Origin: an uncultured Prevotellaceae bacterium
GTDB lineage: Bacteria > Bacteroidota > Bacteroidia > Bacteroidales > Bacteroidaceae
DNA: 64,000 nucleotides
Direction: 5' to 3'
NCBI GenBank assembly: GCA_902771155.1
Contig: CACXVS010000026.1
Span: forward strand, 8,751-72,750
Shown here: positions 61,201 through 64,000 of the stretch, one piece after another
How the letters are laid out: every line of letters begins with the position of its first letter
Numbering within the stretch: position 1 is the stretch's first letter
Notes under the pieces: model-generated
Seen by the model: only the letters and a program-made list of their open reading frames with translations
The model's database searches: none
Told to the model about the DNA's origin: nothing
Made by a program: the position numbers and the translations under genes

Positions 61201-61541
61201 CCATAGTCTATCAGATTCACGATAGCTGTCTTCAACTGATGTTTTTCATCAGTATATTGCACCTCGATGCCATACTGCAGCATCTGGGTAAACTTAAAGT
61301 TACACTCATAGAGCGACGAGCCCTCTATCTGGTGCAGTTTCTTGATGGCATCATCAATGGCAGACGTTGGCACTTTGGGGTTGATATGCTGCAAAGACGC
61401 TTGCAACACATCATCCAATAGCGGATTGCTATAGTCACGCTCTATATCAGGGCCATACTCATAGCGGTACTGCTTCCCTTCAAGGCTCTGAAACAGTTCG
61501 ATAAGCGCCTGTTCATATTCGTTTTCTGTATATCCGTTCAT
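58221..61541 (-). CDS. hsdR: Type I restriction enzyme subunit R
   Basis: A 1106-residue motor and nuclease subunit that translocates DNA and cuts at random sites when the target is unmethylated. The nuclease motif is RPDIVVFVNG...VVIELKS (Asp138, Glu152-x-Lys154). The helicase has GSGKS (287-291), DEAHRGQYG and TGTPISD. The end is the usual helical specificity-contact part. The start at 61541 gives MNGYTENEYEQALI. A Fic-domain gene precedes it in the operon by 13 bp. Confidence 0.95.
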   Translation of the reverse strand: MNGYTENEYEQALIELFQSLEGKQYRYEYGPDIERDYSNPLLDDVLQASLQHINPKVPTSAIDDAIKKLHQIEGSSLYECNFKFTQMLQYGIEVQYTDEKHQLKTAIVNLIDYGNEAENDFLVVNQFTMQEHDTKRPDIVVFVNGLPLVVIELKSPSREETDASEAYLQLRNYQKFIPSLFIYNAFNVMSDMALTKIGTITAKEDRYMEWKQPTGEVADYDTAFKSVFTPKVFLNLLKNYMLFDVREGSYAKILAGYHQYYAVEKAALKTEEAVKGDGKIGVFWHTQGSGKSLSMVFLTHHPKVQQMNPTIVVITDRNDLDEQLYGQFSRTIDFLRQRPVQCTSRNAENDDTSLKAMLKNRNSGGIIFTTMQKFDDWDGPLSDRQNIIVMTDEAHRGQYGMEEKVDTEGNVHIGAARKIRNSLPHASYIGFTGTPISDKDRDTREVFGDDIDVYDMTQAVKDGATRPVYYESRVIKLKLNDEVLAQIDAEYDKLRREGASEEDLEENKKEMSHMDALLGNDATINDLVTDIISHYEDNRQYVCCGKAMIVAYSRPIAMKIYKRILELRPDWTEKVKVVMTGGNQDPEEWADIIGSKAYKKELAKKFKDENDPMKIAIVVDMWLTGFDVPSLATMYVYKPMKDHNLMQAIARVNRVFPEKAGGLIVDYVGIAAALKDAMKRYTKRDQNNYGDNDIKKRAYSEFKEKLEICRELLHGYDYSSFHKGTPAERAHIIKGAVNFMIAPEKAEDCKAFVKNASLLRQAVTLCRSLLVEAERFEASLMESVRILIIRLQNPGKITKREINKRIAALIEQSVQSDGVVNLFDEQTEFSLFDEKFMEEVKKMKEKNLAAKLLEDLLRGRVRTMTRINIVTGELFSERFSETLNRYVNGLITNEEVIQELLKLAQEMMDAEQQGNDLGLSNEEKAFYDALTRPQAVKDFYSNEQLVTLTKDLADMLRRNRTIDWNRRESERANMRRLVKRLLKKYKYPPEEAEGAMNVVLKQCEQWAENGEYYTPKKLMYVEDDTDVRNLIYNRLQMNAKTSDMDLQREVIERYGDRYPDMKLNDWRHIIEAYTPMVREASASNAKEVLLHPDQMSKAADPLEEPE

Positions 61542-61554
61542 AGGCTTTTCTCTC

Positions 61555-62430
61555 TTAATCAGTTTGCTCGTAATAGTATGAATAGTCGATACCTTTCATA
61601 AATATCTCGCGATCGTCAATCTTGTCGGTCATAGCACCTTTTAGCAACGCTTTGATGGCGCGGGCATCAGTTGTGCTCTGTCGCATAGCAGCTAAGTATT
61701 CCTTCTTATCGATCTTACTCCAATCCACGCACAGCTTCAGGCGTTTCTTGAAAATCAAGTCGAGCCAGATACGTGTGCTTCGTCCGTTACCCTCCATAAA
61801 AGGATGGGCCACGTTCATCTCCACATATTTATTCACGATCTCGTCGAATGTCGTTTCAGGCATCTGCTCAATGATACTCAGATTTTTCATCAGATACTCA
61901 GCACGACAGAAGAGTGTGCCATCTTTCCAAATGGTTTTTTGACGAATCTGACCTGCAAAGTCGTAAAGCCCGCCAAACAGGTAGGCATGGATCTGCTGCA
62001 AACATTCGATAGTCCCAGGCTTCAGCGAGTCAAGCAATCCACTCTCTACGAGGGTGTAGGCCTTCTTCTTGCTTTGTCCGTCGATGGAGCTGTCGCTATA
62101 TACGAACCAGTCGAGGAAAGCAGTGGCCTTCTGGTTGGGTATAGCCTTGGCGAGTGCTGAGACACCTTCCGAATCAAGCGCATCGGTGAGTCGTCGTTTC
62201 CCGTCAGGAGCAAGCAACTTCAACTGGTTAGTGGCACTAACCACTTCATTCTTATCTGCCTTCAGTTTGGTCTTCAGATACTTCCAGTAGTTACGAGTCT
62301 TGGCATAGTCGGGCTGTTCGTTGATGGCACCAATCACATCGAGCACAGAGAAGAACCACTTATTATCCTCCTCGCTCCACACCGCTCTCACCTCGTGGTC
62401 TTTATAGAATCGAATAGATACTTTGTCCAT
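61555..62430 (-). CDS. Fic-domain protein with KilA/RhuM-like N-terminus
   Basis: A 291-residue protein. Residues ~10-100 (VRAVWSEEDNKWFFSVLDVI) look like the N-terminal part of phage antirepressor/RhuM-like proteins. Residues ~140-260 are a Fic domain with the complete active motif HPFMEGNGRSTR (His209 to Arg220), so it should transfer AMP or a related group to a target protein. No inhibitory helix motif was recognised. It is encoded between hsdS and hsdR (4 bp after hsdS), a position seen for such genes in type I loci. The target is unknown; modification of the restriction enzyme or of a host protein is possible. Confidence 0.9.
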   Translation of the reverse strand: MDKVSIRFYKDHEVRAVWSEEDNKWFFSVLDVIGAINEQPDYAKTRNYWKYLKTKLKADKNEVVSATNQLKLLAPDGKRRLTDALDSEGVSALAKAIPNQKATAFLDWFVYSDSSIDGQSKKKAYTLVESGLLDSLKPGTIECLQQIHAYLFGGLYDFAGQIRQKTIWKDGTLFCRAEYLMKNLSIIEQMPETTFDEIVNKYVEMNVAHPFMEGNGRSTRIWLDLIFKKRLKLCVDWSKIDKKEYLAAMRQSTTDARAIKALLKGAMTDKIDDREIFMKGIDYSYYYEQTD

Positions 62431-62434
62431 AAGC

Positions 62435-63712
62435 CTACACTTTTATTTGACCAGACATCAGTTTGGGAAGAAGGGTATCGCGGAGAGTGGAGAGACGGAG
62501 ATTCTCAAAACCAATGTTAAGAATATTATCAAAAATTGGTTGTATTATGGAATCAAATCTATTCACAACGTTTAAATTTGGAATGATGATTTGTTCTTTA
62601 AAATCTTTTGAAGTTATCGCATCAAAGACAGCACCATTAGCTTTGAATTTCAACTTCTTGACAATGGAAACAGTCATGAGATAAGCAAAATATTGTGAAT
62701 ATCCTTTATTTGATAATATAGCATAGTTTGACTGGTTCATAGCCATAGGAACAGCTGCCATAGCAACCTTTCCTACAGTTCCTCTACATGTAATAAAGAC
62801 AGTATTTTTACTATATAAACTACTGCTACAATTATTTAGCCCTTTCTCCGTGATGTGTTTTTCCGTATCAAAGCAATAAACACCATTCACATCTTTAGGG
62901 CTAAAGAAAGGAATAGAACCATCTTCCCAATATAATTTTTCCGAAGTTTTAGGAGTTCCACCAGAACCAAGATCAAATATATCAGTGAACTTTCCCACTC
63001 TCCATCCTTCAGGAATCATTCCAAGTTCTGACTCTACGAATTTACAGGCTTTGCCTGTGATTTTTGGCTGCACCTCGGCAGAATTGAAACAAGTTTCATT
63101 CTGCTCTCGGTTTGCACAAAAATTTCCATTTTTAAATGGGGCAAAGTCAATGAACCAATGCTTGAAAAGAGCCTGAGCCTGAGCCTCTAAGTTCTCACAA
63201 ATCTTTTGATTACATTCAATTTTTGCATCAATATTATTGAGAAATGCGACTATAACTTCTTGCTCTTGTATGCTTGGTACTTTTATGGGAAAATCCTTGA
63301 CGATATCGGTTTTTAAGTTCATGAATACACTTCCATTTGCTTGATTACTAAGAACTCGTCGTATATCAATGAACTTATAATACATGTATTCTTTCAAGAC
63401 TCCATTAAAATCATTTATTATAAGCCAACCATCGTGAACACAACCTGTTATGCCCATGATTTTAGGAAGTCCAGGTGTTGCACTATTAGAGACTATCAGG
63501 GTACCTGGAGTTACAGTACGACTTTTAGGTACACCTGCTTCTGTAATAAATTCTTCTGTTGAATATATGTACCTTGAATTGCTCCTTGTTGCATCTGCAA
63601 TTTTTACCCAAGGCATTCCATTTTTACACATGAAGTTCTGAATAGGGCGAGGAGATGCCCCTCGCTTGACAGAACATACATCTCCAATTTTCACTTCTTT
63701 CCACTCACTCAT
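62435..63712 (-). CDS. hsdS: Type I restriction enzyme specificity subunit S
   Basis: A 425-residue subunit with two target-recognition domains separated by a helical spacer (about 150-190, QEQEVIVAFLNNIDAKIECNQ) and a second one at the end (FDSIIQPIFDNILNIG...LRDTLLPKLMSGQI). The first domain begins MSEWKEVKIGDVC and the second WRVGKFTDIFDLGSGGTPK. The gene is markedly AT-rich against its neighbours, as is common for specificity genes that exchange by recombination. The ATG at 63712 overlaps the stop of the upstream gene by 4 bp. Confidence 0.93.
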   Translation of the reverse strand: MSEWKEVKIGDVCSVKRGASPRPIQNFMCKNGMPWVKIADATRSNSRYIYSTEEFITEAGVPKSRTVTPGTLIVSNSATPGLPKIMGITGCVHDGWLIINDFNGVLKEYMYYKFIDIRRVLSNQANGSVFMNLKTDIVKDFPIKVPSIQEQEVIVAFLNNIDAKIECNQKICENLEAQAQALFKHWFIDFAPFKNGNFCANREQNETCFNSAEVQPKITGKACKFVESELGMIPEGWRVGKFTDIFDLGSGGTPKTSEKLYWEDGSIPFFSPKDVNGVYCFDTEKHITEKGLNNCSSSLYSKNTVFITCRGTVGKVAMAAVPMAMNQSNYAILSNKGYSQYFAYLMTVSIVKKLKFKANGAVFDAITSKDFKEQIIIPNLNVVNRFDSIIQPIFDNILNIGFENLRLSTLRDTLLPKLMSGQIKV

Positions 63713-63999
63713 ACTCCTTCCTCCTTTCTGACAACTTCCCAATGACCTGTTTTGTTGCTGCCTATACGGACTATGATACCAGCATCACGCAGAGAGGCAA
63801 TATGCTTGCGAACCATACGACTGCTAATGCCTAATGCTGCACCGATTTCTTCTGATGATGCCGAATGATTGGATTTCAATATCCTATATACATCCCATGT
63901 GGCATCGGATATATCCGGAAATTCTTTCTTGAGTTTATTAGGAACTTTATTAGGAACTTTATTAGGAACTTGTTTCTGCAATGGCGCACCCTGATGGGC
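63709..63999 (-). CDS. C-terminal end of a winged-helix / AlbA-type ATP-binding regulator (partial)
   Basis: The frame is open to the right edge (AHQGAPLQKQ before the TTG at 63981), so the N-terminus is missing. What is visible is a threefold repeat VPNKVPNKVPNK (12-bp tandem DNA repeat) and a winged helix (about WDVYRILKSNHSASSEEIGA and ISSRMVRKHIASLRDAGII). Similar ends are found on AAA_4/AlbA_2-type proteins in Bacteroidales and in type I restriction loci. It overlaps hsdS by 4 bp. It is probably a regulator of the restriction operon, but this is inference. Confidence 0.7.
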   Translation of the reverse strand, partial: AHQGAPLQKQVPNKVPNKVPNKLKKEFPDISDATWDVYRILKSNHSASSEEIGAALGISSRMVRKHIASLRDAGIIVRIGSNKTGHWEVVRKEEGV

Positions 64000-64000
64000 T

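Overview
The window reads as a chromosomal segment of a Bacteroidota bacterium of the order Bacteroidales, most like Prevotella and its relatives. Three things point there. Promoters follow the Bacteroidota pattern, with TTTG near -33, a gap of about 20 bp, then TAnnTTTG near -7, and starts are preceded by A-rich leaders rather than Shine-Dalgarno sites. Many genes belong to Bacteroidales families (PorT of type IX secretion, BT_3928-type DoxX protein, DUF1599, DUF3098, PF08800/DUF3987 protein). There are many lipoproteins and outer-membrane barrels.

Left part (1-37 kb), mostly core genes: the end of a sensor kinase; a stand-alone AICAR transformylase; rplS; a ferredoxin gene that has lost its first half; porT; a 590-bp non-coding stretch with a long inverted repeat and a possible hydrophobic micropeptide; an ExbB-ExbD-ExbD-TonB-PstS-TPR operon; aspartate aminotransferase; ribBA; an LptF/G permease; a START-like protein; a truncated tRNA-Met gene; a GDSL hydrolase; an operon DUF1599-BT_3928-tpiA-SPOR-folE; a GH5 lipoprotein; a CCA-adding enzyme; an RND efflux operon followed by an lpxA-type gene; a radical SAM enzyme; and ftsX-DUF3098-uppP-truB-queA-folK followed by rpsO.

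Middle (37-46 kb), accessory envelope region, visibly AT-richer from about 41 kb: an outer-membrane barrel, then a likely operon of a LysM-barrel protein, a large unknown lipoprotein and a lipoprotein that looks like a clan CD (caspase/gingipain/CHAT fold) cysteine peptidase. A convergent three-gene operon encodes two membrane proteins, one with a zinc ribbon, and a lipoprotein. I could not match this ensemble to a named system.

45.7-50.8 kb is an asparagine/aspartate-to-fumarate operon: C4-dicarboxylate transporter, periplasmic asparaginase, porin, aspartase. A GH3 lipoprotein follows.

52.2-58.0 kb is a minus-strand accessory module: a phage P5-like protein, a predicted primase-helicase with a C-terminal helix-turn-helix, several small unknown genes, and a 10-bp-phased GAAAC repeat array that resembles replication iterons. 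It is probably an integrated replicon or phage satellite, or its remnant. A promoter-plus-terminator unit without an ORF (58.09-58.21 kb) looks like a small RNA. The right end holds a type I restriction operon (specificity subunit, Fic protein, HsdR) preceded by the end of a regulator-like protein; hsdM is not in the window.
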